A DNA stretch of 64,000 bases from Vibrio sp. MEBiC08052. Its GTDB lineage: Bacteria; Pseudomonadota; Gammaproteobacteria; Enterobacterales; Vibrionaceae. The stretch's first letter is position 1; every line of letters starts with the position of its first letter. The translations under genes were made by a program, and so were the position numbers. The notes beneath the pieces were generated by a model that worked only from the letters and a program-made list of their open reading frames with translations, was not told the DNA's origin and ran no database searches. The stretch covers positions 386,305 to 450,304 of the forward strand of contig NZ_KQ947476.1 in assembly GCF_001506075.1 (NCBI RefSeq), given 5' to 3'. Shown here one piece after another: positions 45,316 to 53,491 of the stretch.

Positions 45316-47002
45316 TTATATCATTGTCGGTGCCGGATCTGCCGGTTGTATACTGGCCGATCGATTAACGGAATCAGGAGAATACAATGTCCTGCTTCTC
45401 GAAGCGGGAGGCAGTGACAAAAGTATCTTCATTCAAATGCCAACGGCACTCTCTTACCCGATGAATACGCCCAAATATGCCTGGCAGTTTGAAACCGTCC
45501 CGGAAAAGGGGCTGGATGGCCGCCGACTTCACTGTCCACGCGGTAAAGTGCTTGGTGGCAGCTCGTCTATCAACGGCATGGTTTACGTGCGTGGTCATGC
45601 CTGTGACTTCGATGAATGGGAAGCTCACGGTGCAACCGGCTGGAATTATGCCAATTGCCTGCCCTATTTCAGACGCACCGAATCCTGGTCAGGCGGCGGA
45701 GATCGCTACCGAGGTCAAGATGGTCCGGTAGCAACGTGTAACGGCAACGAGATGAAACTCAACCCACTCTACAGTGCATTTATTCAGGCTGGTGTCGAGG
45801 CAGGTTACCCAGAAACGATTGACTATAACGGCTATCAGCAAGAAGGTTTCGGCCCGATGCATATGACCGTAGATCACGGTGTCCGGGCCTCAACCGCGAA
45901 TGCGTATCTGAAGCGCGCATTAAAGCGCTCTAATCTGACATTGTTGAAGCATGTTGTGGCGAGAAAAATTCTGCTCGACGGCAAAAAAGCAATCGGTGTT
46001 GAATTTGAGCATCAAGGCTCCGTCAAAAACGCTTATGCCAATGTAGAAGTGATTTCATCTGCCGGTTCGGTCGGTTCGGTACAGCTTCTTCAATGTTCCG
46101 GAATCGGTCCGAGAGAAGTCTTAGAAGCCGCTGGCGTCGAAGTCAATCATGAACTCGCAGGCGTTGGCGAAAACCTTCAGGATCACCTTGAAGTCTATTT
46201 TCAGTATCAATGTAAACAGCCAATCACGCTCAACAGTAAGTTAGGCCTGATCAGTAAAGGATTGATTGGGACACAGTGGATTCTGACCCATCAAGGACTC
46301 GGTGCAACCAACCATTTTGAGTCCTGTGCCTTTATTCGTTCCAGAGCCGGACTGAAATGGCCGAATATCCAGTATCACTTCCTTCCTGCAGCGATGCGTT
46401 ATGACGGTCAGGCTGCTTTTACCGGACATGGTTTTCAGGTTCACGTTGGCCCCAACAAACCAGAAAGCCGCGGAACCATCCGGATTACGGCGGCTGATCC
46501 GCACGTAAAACCAGAAATTACATTTAATTATCTGTCTACAGAACAAGATCAACAGGACTGGCGCGACTGTATCCGCCTGACCAGAGAGATCATGTCCCAA
46601 CCGGCATTAGCCGCTTATCGTGGTGATGAAATCCAACCCGGCATTGATGTTGAAAGTGATGCAGCAATTGATCAATGGGTCAGAGAAAATGTCGAAAGCG
46701 CTTATCACCCATCCTGCTCCTGTAAAATGGGAAGGATTGAAGACCCAATGGCGGTCGTCGATTCTCAGTGCAAAGTTATCGGTATTGACCAGTTACGTAT
46801 CGTTGATTCTTCTATTTTCCCTACGATTACCAACGGCAACTTGAATGCACCAACGATGATGGTTGCAGAACGAGCTGCTGATTTTATTTTAGGCAAAACC
46901 CCGCTCCCCAGCTCCGACGCGCCGGTATGGATTGCGAAAGACTGGCAGACAGAACAACGGACGACTCAGCCTCAACTCGCTTCTGTATCCGTACAGAAAT
47001 GA
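45299..47002 (+). CDS. betA: Choline dehydrogenase (GMC family)
   Basis: The 567-residue flavoprotein has the FAD-binding motif FDYIIVGAGSAGCILADRL at the N-terminus, the GMC signatures (GGSSSINGMVYVRG; SAGSVGSVQLLQCSGIGP) and the C-terminal active-site region with YHPSCSCKMG and FPTITNGNLNAPTMM. It oxidises choline to betaine aldehyde, and can carry out the second step too, at the inner membrane. The start ATG 45299 has AGGAG; the longer frame from 45266 overlaps betB without a site. Confidence 0.95.
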   Translation: MKQQFDYIIVGAGSAGCILADRLTESGEYNVLLLEAGGSDKSIFIQMPTALSYPMNTPKYAWQFETVPEKGLDGRRLHCPRGKVLGGSSSINGMVYVRGHACDFDEWEAHGATGWNYANCLPYFRRTESWSGGGDRYRGQDGPVATCNGNEMKLNPLYSAFIQAGVEAGYPETIDYNGYQQEGFGPMHMTVDHGVRASTANAYLKRALKRSNLTLLKHVVARKILLDGKKAIGVEFEHQGSVKNAYANVEVISSAGSVGSVQLLQCSGIGPREVLEAAGVEVNHELAGVGENLQDHLEVYFQYQCKQPITLNSKLGLISKGLIGTQWILTHQGLGATNHFESCAFIRSRAGLKWPNIQYHFLPAAMRYDGQAAFTGHGFQVHVGPNKPESRGTIRITAADPHVKPEITFNYLSTEQDQQDWRDCIRLTREIMSQPALAAYRGDEIQPGIDVESDAAIDQWVRENVESAYHPSCSCKMGRIEDPMAVVDSQCKVIGIDQLRIVDSSIFPTITNGNLNAPTMMVAERAADFILGKTPLPSSDAPVWIAKDWQTEQRTTQPQLASVSVQK

Positions 47003-47026
47003 AATGATGAACAAAAAGGAAATACT

Positions 47027-47983
47027 ATGAATTTCAGAAAATGGCCTCTTATAACGAAAATTGCGGCACTTAGCCTCGGTCTATCTTGCGCTTCGCAAAG
47101 CTATGCTGCAGACACGTGTGATACTGTCCATTTTTCCGATGTGGGATGGACAGACATCACGTCAACAACCGCAGTCACAACTGAGGTATTGCATGGTCTG
47201 GGTTATCAGACCAAAACCGACCTGCTCTCCGTTCCAGTAACGTATTCTTCGATGGCAAGTGGCAACATCGATGTCTTTCTCGGTAACTGGATGCCAACCA
47301 TGGAAGGCGACATTAAGAAATATCTGTCTAACGGCAGTGTCGAACAGGTTCGGGTCAACTTAAGCGGTGCAAAATATACCCTTGCCGTCCCTCAATATGT
47401 CTATGATGCAGGCGTACACAGCTTTGCTGATATTGTGAAATATGCGGATAAATTCAGAGATCGCATCTACGGTATTGAACCGGGCAACGATGGTAACCGA
47501 CTGATTCAAAAGATGATCGATACTAATGCGTTTCAGTTGAAAGACTTTGATCTGGTCGAATCCAGTGAAGCTGGCATGATATCACAGGTGTCACGAGCCA
47601 TCCGTCGTCATCAGTGGATTGTCTTTCTCGGCTGGGCTCCACATCCGATGAATGCGAACTTTAAAATGGCTTATCTCGATGGTGGTGACGACTATTTCGG
47701 ACCGAACTATGGTGGTGCGACAATCTATACCAACGTTCGCAAGGGATATACCACAGAATGCCCGAATATCGGTAACCTACTGAAAAATTTACAGTTTAGT
47801 CTACCAATGGAAAACCGAGTTATGGATGACATCCTCAACCAAAATATGAAACCGCAACAGGCAGCAAAGTCTTGGTTGAAATCAAATTTAGATGTTTTAG
47901 ATCAATGGCTTGAAGGCGTAACAACCGTGGATGGCAAACCCGGTAAAGCGGCTGTTGTTCAATACTTAAATTCTAATTCATAA
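47027..47983 (+). CDS. choX: Choline/betaine ABC transporter substrate-binding protein
   Basis: The 318-residue periplasmic protein has a signal peptide (MNFRKWPLITKIAALSLGLS, cleaved near SYA-A) and the quaternary-amine binding fold (VGWTDITSTTAVTTEVLHGL; VFLGNWMPTMEGDIK; WIVFLGWAPHPMNANFKM). Aromatic residues (Trp45-like, Tyr, Trp) form the cation-binding box. It follows betA by 24 nt and delivers choline or betaine to ChoW. In other species the name ProX is used for the same function. The downstream hairpin may stabilise its mRNA. Confidence 0.92.
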   Translation: MNFRKWPLITKIAALSLGLSCASQSYAADTCDTVHFSDVGWTDITSTTAVTTEVLHGLGYQTKTDLLSVPVTYSSMASGNIDVFLGNWMPTMEGDIKKYLSNGSVEQVRVNLSGAKYTLAVPQYVYDAGVHSFADIVKYADKFRDRIYGIEPGNDGNRLIQKMIDTNAFQLKDFDLVESSEAGMISQVSRAIRRHQWIVFLGWAPHPMNANFKMAYLDGGDDYFGPNYGGATIYTNVRKGYTTECPNIGNLLKNLQFSLPMENRVMDDILNQNMKPQQAAKSWLKSNLDVLDQWLEGVTTVDGKPGKAAVVQYLNSNS

Positions 47984-48009
47984 CCTATCCATTCATACAA
48001 TACTCAATG

Positions 48010-48035
48010 ACCGGTGCAGTTGAATCTGCGCCGGT
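48010..48035 (+). terminator. Intercistronic hairpin between choX and choW
   Basis: A 10-bp stem ACCGGTGCAG / CTGCGCCGGT (one G-T pair) with a six-nt loop TTGAAT lies 27 nt after the choX stop. There is no T-run, so it is probably not a strict terminator; it may protect the binding-protein mRNA and attenuate downstream expression. Confidence 0.55.
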
Positions 48036-48056
48036 GAGGTAAATTGGTAAATTATT

Positions 48057-48905
48057 GTGAATAATTTCATTACAGATTATAAAATTCCACTCGGTCAATG
48101 GATCGAGTCATTCGTGGACTGGCTCACGATTCATGCGTCCGGTTTTTTTGATGCGATTTCGTATACCCTTGAAACAGTGATTATGTTTCTGGTCGATTTT
48201 TTCCAATCCATGCCACCGTTTCTTCCTATTTTGCTCACAGCTGCACTGGCTTGGTGGCTCCATCGCCGGATATCCTTGGTGATTTTTATTGTCGCCTCTC
48301 TCTTGCTCATTCTTAACCTCGGATACTGGCAAGAAATGCTGGAAACCTTTGTACTGGTCTTTTCCGCAACCGGGATTTCAGTCTTAATGGGTGTTCCGAT
48401 TGGTATTATGGCGGCTCATCGCCCTTGGTTATATACCGTGATTCGCCCTATTTTAGATCTGATGCAAACCGTGCCGACATTTGTTTACTTAATTCCGACC
48501 CTCGTCTTGTTTGGCCTTGGTGTAGTTCCCGGCTTAATCTCGACGATCATTTTTGCGATCGCATCCCCGATTCGCCTGACCTATCTGGGAATCGTTCGTG
48601 TTCCGGAAGAATTAGTCGAAGCAGGTAGAGCATTTGGTGCCAGCAATATGAAACTATTGTTTAAAGTTGAATTACCGGCAGCGATGGCCAGCATTATGGC
48701 TGGTGTGACGCAGTGCATCATGTTATCGCTCTCTATGGTTGTGATTGCAGCCTTGGTTGGTGCAGACGGTCTGGGAAAACCTGTCGTACGGGCCCTGAAT
48801 ACCGTGAATATTTCGCAAGGATTTGAAGCTGGCCTAGCCATTGTATTGGTTGCCATCATCCTTGATCGACTGTGCAAAACGCCGAATCAGGCCAAGGAGC
48901 AATAA
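48057..48905 (+). CDS. choW: Choline/betaine ABC transporter permease
   Basis: The 282-residue inner-membrane permease has six or so hydrophobic segments and the BPD_transp_1 EAA region (RVPEELVEAGRAFGASNMKL), which docks with the ATPase, plus GVTQCIMLSLSMVVIAALVG. The start codon is GTG 48057; no strong ribosome site is visible, only GAGGT ~17 nt upstream, which suggests weak initiation compared with choX. It lies 1 nt before choV. Confidence 0.93.
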   Translation: MNNFITDYKIPLGQWIESFVDWLTIHASGFFDAISYTLETVIMFLVDFFQSMPPFLPILLTAALAWWLHRRISLVIFIVASLLLILNLGYWQEMLETFVLVFSATGISVLMGVPIGIMAAHRPWLYTVIRPILDLMQTVPTFVYLIPTLVLFGLGVVPGLISTIIFAIASPIRLTYLGIVRVPEELVEAGRAFGASNMKLLFKVELPAAMASIMAGVTQCIMLSLSMVVIAALVGADGLGKPVVRALNTVNISQGFEAGLAIVLVAIILDRLCKTPNQAKEQ

Positions 48906-48906
48906 G

Positions 48907-50121
48907 ATGAATCAATTTGTAGAACATGAAGCAGCAGATGCGATTGCAATTGAAAACTTGGATGTGGTTTTTGGCCGTCACCCTAAAAAAGCAACGGCCC
49001 TCCTCGATCAAGGCAAAACGCGTCAAGAAATTATTGATGAAACCGGATTAGTCGTTGGCGTGAATAACGTCAGCCTCAAGGTGAAAGAAGGTGAAATCTG
49101 CGTGTTAATGGGATTGTCCGGTTCCGGGAAATCAAGTTTACTGCGAGCCGTTAACGGACTCAATCAAATCACCAGAGGATCCCTGAAAGTAAAACACGGT
49201 CAAGATTTTGTTGATGTTGCCAATTGTAACCGTGAAACATTACGTCATCTTCGGACACAGCGTGTTTCGATGGTGTTCCAAAAGTTTGCACTGATGCCAT
49301 GGTTATCCGTGGTTGATAACGTCGCCTTCGGTCTTGAAATGCAAGGGATCTCCAAAAAAGAGCGCCGTGAACATGCGCGAGAACAACTAGAAATGGTCGG
49401 CTTAGCAGAATGGGAAAACCAGTTTCCTCATGAACTCTCCGGAGGGATGCAGCAACGTGTTGGTCTCGCACGGGCTTTTGCAATGGATAGCGATATTTTG
49501 TTAATGGACGAGCCTTTCTCAGCACTTGATCCACTCATCCGGACCCAGCTTCAAGATGAATTGCTGACCTTACAGGAAAAATTAAATAAAACGATTTTGT
49601 TTGTCAGTCATGATTTAGATGAAGCATTAAAAATTGGTAATCGCATTGCGATTATGGAATCAGGGGAGCTGATTCAACACAGTCGTCCGGAAGAGATTGT
49701 TCTGCAACCCAAAACGGACTATGTCCGTGAATTTGTTGCCCATACAAATCCATTGAATGTACTTAAGGGTCGTTCTCTGATGAAGCCAGTTGATGAACTG
49801 ACACATCAGGCAGGACGCTGGCAGGTTTGCCAACAAAATGATCTATGGCTGGAAGAGCAAAACGGTAAACTGGTCGTTCAAGGCTCAGAGTCACTCAAGA
49901 CTATCGAATGGAATAAGAACCTTGACATCTCCTCATTGGATAAAAATACCATTATTCTGGTTTCACCCGATATAGAAATGCGTGATGCGATTGAAATTCG
50001 CTACCATACCGGTCATCCGGTTATTTTAGTTGAGGATGGTCAGTTTGTTGGCATTCTCAGTGATGACAATTTCTATCATGCTCTGCTTGGTAAATATAAT
50101 GAGGCTACCAAAGCAGCATAG
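48907..50121 (+). CDS. choV: Choline/betaine ABC transporter ATP-binding protein
   Basis: The 404-residue ATPase has Walker A GLSGSGKSS (near residue 73), signature LSGGMQQRV, Walker B ILLMDEPFSAL and the H-loop FVSHDLDEAL. The C-terminal ~120 residues carry a CBS-like regulatory region (DAIEIRYHTGHPVILVEDGQ; FVGILSDDNF), which in OpuA-type transporters senses ionic strength. The start ATG 48907 follows AAGGAGCAATAAG; a longer frame from 48841 overlaps choW and is not used. It powers choline/betaine uptake. Confidence 0.94.
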   Translation: MNQFVEHEAADAIAIENLDVVFGRHPKKATALLDQGKTRQEIIDETGLVVGVNNVSLKVKEGEICVLMGLSGSGKSSLLRAVNGLNQITRGSLKVKHGQDFVDVANCNRETLRHLRTQRVSMVFQKFALMPWLSVVDNVAFGLEMQGISKKERREHAREQLEMVGLAEWENQFPHELSGGMQQRVGLARAFAMDSDILLMDEPFSALDPLIRTQLQDELLTLQEKLNKTILFVSHDLDEALKIGNRIAIMESGELIQHSRPEEIVLQPKTDYVREFVAHTNPLNVLKGRSLMKPVDELTHQAGRWQVCQQNDLWLEEQNGKLVVQGSESLKTIEWNKNLDISSLDKNTIILVSPDIEMRDAIEIRYHTGHPVILVEDGQFVGILSDDNFYHALLGKYNEATKAA

Positions 50122-50206
50122 GCATAGATTAATCTAAACACTGCTGTTTCGATATTTTTGACACCGCAAATGTGTCTCAGACAAGATAAATAAAGAAATA
50201 AAGAAA

Positions 50207-50258
50207 CAAGAAGAGAAGGCTTGATCTCATCATGAAGATAAGTCTTCTCTTCTTCTTG
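50207..50258. terminator. Long hairpin after choV
   Basis: A purine-rich arm (AGAAGAGAAGGCTT) pairs with a pyrimidine-rich arm (AAGTCTTCTCTTCT) across a ~17-nt loop. It probably ends the bet-cho transcript, though there is no run of T's. Confidence 0.55.
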
Positions 50259-50306
50259 CTTCTGTTTACTCACAAATATTCAATAAAATAGATGAGCGCG
50301 CACTAA

Positions 50307-50322
50307 TGTTTCACGTGAAACA
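50307..50322. promoter_or_regulatory. parS: parS centromere-like site 1
   Basis: A perfect 16-bp palindrome TGTTTCACGTGAAACA, identical to the bacterial chromosomal parS consensus recognised by ParB. Its place next to thiH agrees with the parS1 cluster of V. cholerae chromosome I (about 60-70 kb from oriC), as remembered. Functional binding is not shown here. Confidence 0.85.
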
Positions 50323-50446
50323 TTGGACTGAGAGAACTAAGTCTACATCTCCGAAAACTTAGTCTTTCTAAAATTTAGTATTTATAGTGTGCTAACAGTT
50401 ATTGATGGGCATCTAATAATTAATAATGGGCTTCGGATTAAACTTC

Positions 50447-51559
50447 TTAACCGGAAAAAACCGAGTGCCAGTCATGCCATACTGGCTCCAATCCTCTAAA
50501 TATAACCGCCTGCTCCACCTCTTCAACTGAGCGATCATCGTCAATACTAAACTGCTCTAGCGCTGTTGATTGAACGGCGTACCCTCCCGGCTGTGTTTTG
50601 GACCCCGCAGAGATAGCTGTAATACCAAGTGGCACTACATTATCTCTGAAACTCGGTGATTCCCGGGTCGAAAGTGATAATTCAACTTCAGGGTTAAACA
50701 GACGAAATGCACAGATCGTTTGCACCAGTTGTCTATCCGTCATGATAGAAACAGGCTCAACACCACCGGCACATGGCCGTAAACGCGGAAAAGAAATCGA
50801 ATAACGAGACTTCCAGTATGTTTTTTCCAGGTAGGCAAGATGCAGAGCGACGTGAAAAATATCCGTTCGCCAGTCATCTAACCCGATTAAAGCACCCAAA
50901 CCAATTTTATCAATACCCGCTCTACCAAGCCGATCCGGTGTCAATAAGCGATATTCAAAGTCGGTCTTGTTGCCCCGCAGATGATGCTGTGCGTAGGTTG
51001 AAGGATGATAGGTCTCCTGATAAACCATCACGCCATCCAACCCTAATGCTTTCAGCCTGACATACGCTGCTTCATCCAGAGGCTGAACTTCCATTGCCAG
51101 ATAGTTAAAATGCTGTTTAATCTGAGGGATCACTTGTTCGAAATACGATAGTCCAACTTTCGTCTCATGTTCACCAGTCACCAACAGAATACTGTCAAAT
51201 TTCATCTGTTTAATCGCAGCAATCTCGGCCTCGATATCCTGATGATTCAGTATTTTTCGCTTGAGCCGATTCTCCATTGAAAAACCGCAGTAGGTACATG
51301 AATTAGAGCAAAGGTTAGACAGGTATAGCGGGATATAAAATCCCACCGTATTACCGAACCGTTTTCTGGTCAGCGCCATGGACTGCTGGGCCATCTGCTC
51401 AAGAAAAGGTTCTGCCGCCGGAGAAATCAACGCTTTAAAATCTTCCAATGACCGTTTGGTTTTCCCCAATGCACGCACCACATCAGCTGATGTTTTGCTA
51501 TACAACGAAAGACGCACATCGTCCCAGTTGAATTGATGGAAAACGTCGAGAAAACTCAT
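50447..51559 (-). CDS. thiH: 2-iminoacetate synthase (tyrosine lyase)
   Basis: The 370-residue radical SAM enzyme has the cluster motif CSNSCTYC at residues 84-91 (C-x3-C-x2-C). It cleaves tyrosine to give dehydroglycine for the thiazole ring. It is last in the thiC-E-F-S-G-H operon, 1 nt after thiG. Its presence, in place of ThiO, points to an oxygen-sensitive route for the glycine imine. Confidence 0.95.
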   Translation of the reverse strand: MSFLDVFHQFNWDDVRLSLYSKTSADVVRALGKTKRSLEDFKALISPAAEPFLEQMAQQSMALTRKRFGNTVGFYIPLYLSNLCSNSCTYCGFSMENRLKRKILNHQDIEAEIAAIKQMKFDSILLVTGEHETKVGLSYFEQVIPQIKQHFNYLAMEVQPLDEAAYVRLKALGLDGVMVYQETYHPSTYAQHHLRGNKTDFEYRLLTPDRLGRAGIDKIGLGALIGLDDWRTDIFHVALHLAYLEKTYWKSRYSISFPRLRPCAGGVEPVSIMTDRQLVQTICAFRLFNPEVELSLSTRESPSFRDNVVPLGITAISAGSKTQPGGYAVQSTALEQFSIDDDRSVEEVEQAVIFRGLEPVWHDWHSVFSG

Positions 51560-51560
51560 C

Positions 51561-52376
51561 TCACACCTCCCCTAAAAATTGAGTGAGCGGACTGGTTCCC
51601 ACCGCATGAGATGATGCAACACCCCTGCCCGCTTCATAGGCAATACGTCCGGATTCAACCGCCAACTTAAATGCTTTTGCCATCATCAGCGGATCGGCTG
51701 CACTGGCAATTGCCGTGTTCACCAACACTGCATCTGCCCCCATTTCCATCGCCTGAGCCGCATGAGATGGTAGCCCAATCCCGGCATCAACCACCACGGG
51801 AACCTTGGCTTGTTCAATAATGATTTCCAGAAAAGATTCAGTGGCTAATCCCTGATTTGAACCAATCGGTGCCCCAAGCGGCATAACCGCTGCGCACCCG
51901 ACCTCTTCAAGGCGTTTGCATAAAACCGGGTCCGCATGACAATAAGGCAAAACTATAAAGCCATCGTTTACCAATTGCTCTGCGGCACGCAGTGTTTCAA
52001 TCGGATCCGGCAGCAAATATTTGGGATCAGGATGAATTTCGAGTTTAATCCAATGGGTTTCCAGCGCTTCTCGTGTTAAATGCGCGGCAAATATCGCCTC
52101 TTTTGCTGTCTTCGCTCCGGAAGTATTAGGCAGAAAATGTAAGTCGAGTGTCTGCAAAGGCACTAGAATATTATCATTTGCATGTTGCAGATCGATCCGT
52201 TTTAAAGCCATTGTCGTCATTTCTGAACCGGATGCTTGAATCGCTTTCACCATCATCTCCGCACTGGCAAATTTACCGGTGCCGGTGAATAAACGGGAAC
52301 CGAATATTCTGTCTGCAATTTTTAGGGGGGTATTCATATCTGATGCTCCATTGTTGCGCAGTGTTTGAATTGCCAT
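51561..52376 (-). CDS. thiG: Thiazole synthase
   Basis: The TIM-barrel enzyme contains SRLFTGTGKFASAEMMVKAI, LPNTSGAKTAKEAIFAAHLT and WIKLEIHPDPKYLLPDPIE, the ThiG signatures with the Schiff-base Lys. It joins the sulfur from ThiS-COSH, the ThiH product and DXP to form the thiazole phosphate. The ORF of 271 residues starts at ATG 52376 behind GGAGGT; an internal ATG at 52337 is closer to the usual family length (~256), so the true start could be either. Confidence 0.95.
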   Translation of the reverse strand: MAIQTLRNNGASDMNTPLKIADRIFGSRLFTGTGKFASAEMMVKAIQASGSEMTTMALKRIDLQHANDNILVPLQTLDLHFLPNTSGAKTAKEAIFAAHLTREALETHWIKLEIHPDPKYLLPDPIETLRAAEQLVNDGFIVLPYCHADPVLCKRLEEVGCAAVMPLGAPIGSNQGLATESFLEIIIEQAKVPVVVDAGIGLPSHAAQAMEMGADAVLVNTAIASAADPLMMAKAFKLAVESGRIAYEAGRGVASSHAVGTSPLTQFLGEV

Positions 52377-52380
52377 CTAC

Positions 52381-52587
52381 TTAACCTCCGGCAATGACCT
52401 GAAAGAGCGAAATCTGATCACCATCATTGAGCATCACTTGTGACCATCGGCTTTTCGCCATCACTTGCTCATTCAGTGCAAAAACACACCCCTGTTCAGG
52501 TAAATGAAGCTGGCTGATCACTTGTACTAACGTGATACCAGCAGGAAATGTATAAACGGTTTCATTCAGTGTTATTTGTATATTCAT
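52381..52587 (-). CDS. thiS: Sulfur carrier protein ThiS
   Basis: The 68-residue ubiquitin-like protein opens MNIQITLNETVYTFPAGITL and ends in the essential Gly-Gly tail (VIAGG). The C-terminal Gly is adenylated by ThiF and converted to a thiocarboxylate that gives sulfur to ThiG. The start ATG 52587 has AGGTGG upstream. The longer frame runs into thiF and is not used. It lies 4 nt before thiG. Confidence 0.93.
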   Translation of the reverse strand: MNIQITLNETVYTFPAGITLVQVISQLHLPEQGCVFALNEQVMAKSRWSQVMLNDGDQISLFQVIAGG

Positions 52588-52588
52588 C

Positions 52589-53491
52589 TCATCCACCTTT
52601 CTTACTATGACTATCTCCAATATCACACTCACCAACTGAGTCACCACACACCGGGCAATGATGATCTTTTTCATAGCGCAATGATTTCAGCCGCATCCTT
52701 CGTCCATCAAAATGAAAAAACTCAGCCATGCTGCCACTCGGGGTCAATTGTTCATTTGTATGTAAAGAAGTATGTAAAGATCGCGAATTTAAAGATTGTG
52801 AGTGTAAAGATTGGTTGGTTGTAAAAGATGAGTTCGGATGGATATCCCTGAGTAATACTTGAATCACCTGAAGTGCCTGAAGCGAGGCCATCGTTCCGAC
52901 AGTCGGACCCAATACACCAGACTCATGGCATCGCTTAGGGTGATGATCTCCGGTATCACCAACTAAGCAACGATAACAGGGTGCATCTTTTGAAAAGCGA
53001 TGAACGGATAACTGCCCGTCCCAGCCAATCGCGGATGCAGAGACGAGAGTTGTCTTTTGTTGATAACAGATACGATTGATTTGATGGCGGGTCGGAAAGT
53101 TGTCACTACAATCGATCACCACATCAGCTAACATCACCTCAAGCTGAAGTTGTTTATCGTCCAGTTTTTTATCAACGGTTCTGATCCGACACTGATGATT
53201 AAGTGCGCGTAGTTGGCTGGCAAGCGCACATACTTTTTGTGTACCGACATCCGCTTCCCGATAAGCAATTTGTCGATGCAAATTACTCATCTCAACCGTA
53301 TCATGATCCACCAGAACTATCGAACCGATGCCCGCACCGGCAAGATACAGTGAAACATTTGTCCCTAATCCACCACAGCCAATCATCAGTACATGCTTTT
53401 TGTTCAGTTCACATTGGCCGATTTCACCAATGTCTGGCAAAGCAATCTGTCTCTGATAGCGAAGAAATGCATCATCATCGAGTAACGACAT
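52589..53491 (-). CDS. thiF: ThiS adenylyltransferase
   Basis: The 300-residue E1-like enzyme has the nucleotide-binding motif VLMIGCGGLGTNVSLYLAGA, the LHRQIAYREADVGTQKV segment and CDN-type ribose contact (DCSDNFPTRHQINR), and the zinc ligands CYRC and CPVC. It adenylates the ThiS tail. The start ATG 53491 has GGAGG upstream; it overlaps thiE by 17 nt. A low-complexity insert of ~25 residues (HSQSLNSRSLHTSLHTNEQ) near residue 230 comes from degenerate 15-bp DNA repeats and makes the protein longer than typical ThiF (~250). Confidence 0.93.
   Translation of the reverse strand: MSLLDDDAFLRYQRQIALPDIGEIGQCELNKKHVLMIGCGGLGTNVSLYLAGAGIGSIVLVDHDTVEMSNLHRQIAYREADVGTQKVCALASQLRALNHQCRIRTVDKKLDDKQLQLEVMLADVVIDCSDNFPTRHQINRICYQQKTTLVSASAIGWDGQLSVHRFSKDAPCYRCLVGDTGDHHPKRCHESGVLGPTVGTMASLQALQVIQVLLRDIHPNSSFTTNQSLHSQSLNSRSLHTSLHTNEQLTPSGSMAEFFHFDGRRMRLKSLRYEKDHHCPVCGDSVGECDIGDSHSKKGG

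Larger units (their letters stand above)
50122..50446. other. Intergenic region between choV and thiH (convergent)
   Basis: About 325 bp separate the two convergent operons. It holds a long imperfect hairpin (50207-50258) and a perfect parS palindrome (50307-50322), each listed separately. No ORF is supported. Confidence 0.6.

Noticed and set aside
52756..52812. CRISPR-like short repeats in thiF
   Set aside because: Units of ~12-15 bp are adjacent without unique spacers and stay in frame in a coding region; no cas genes.
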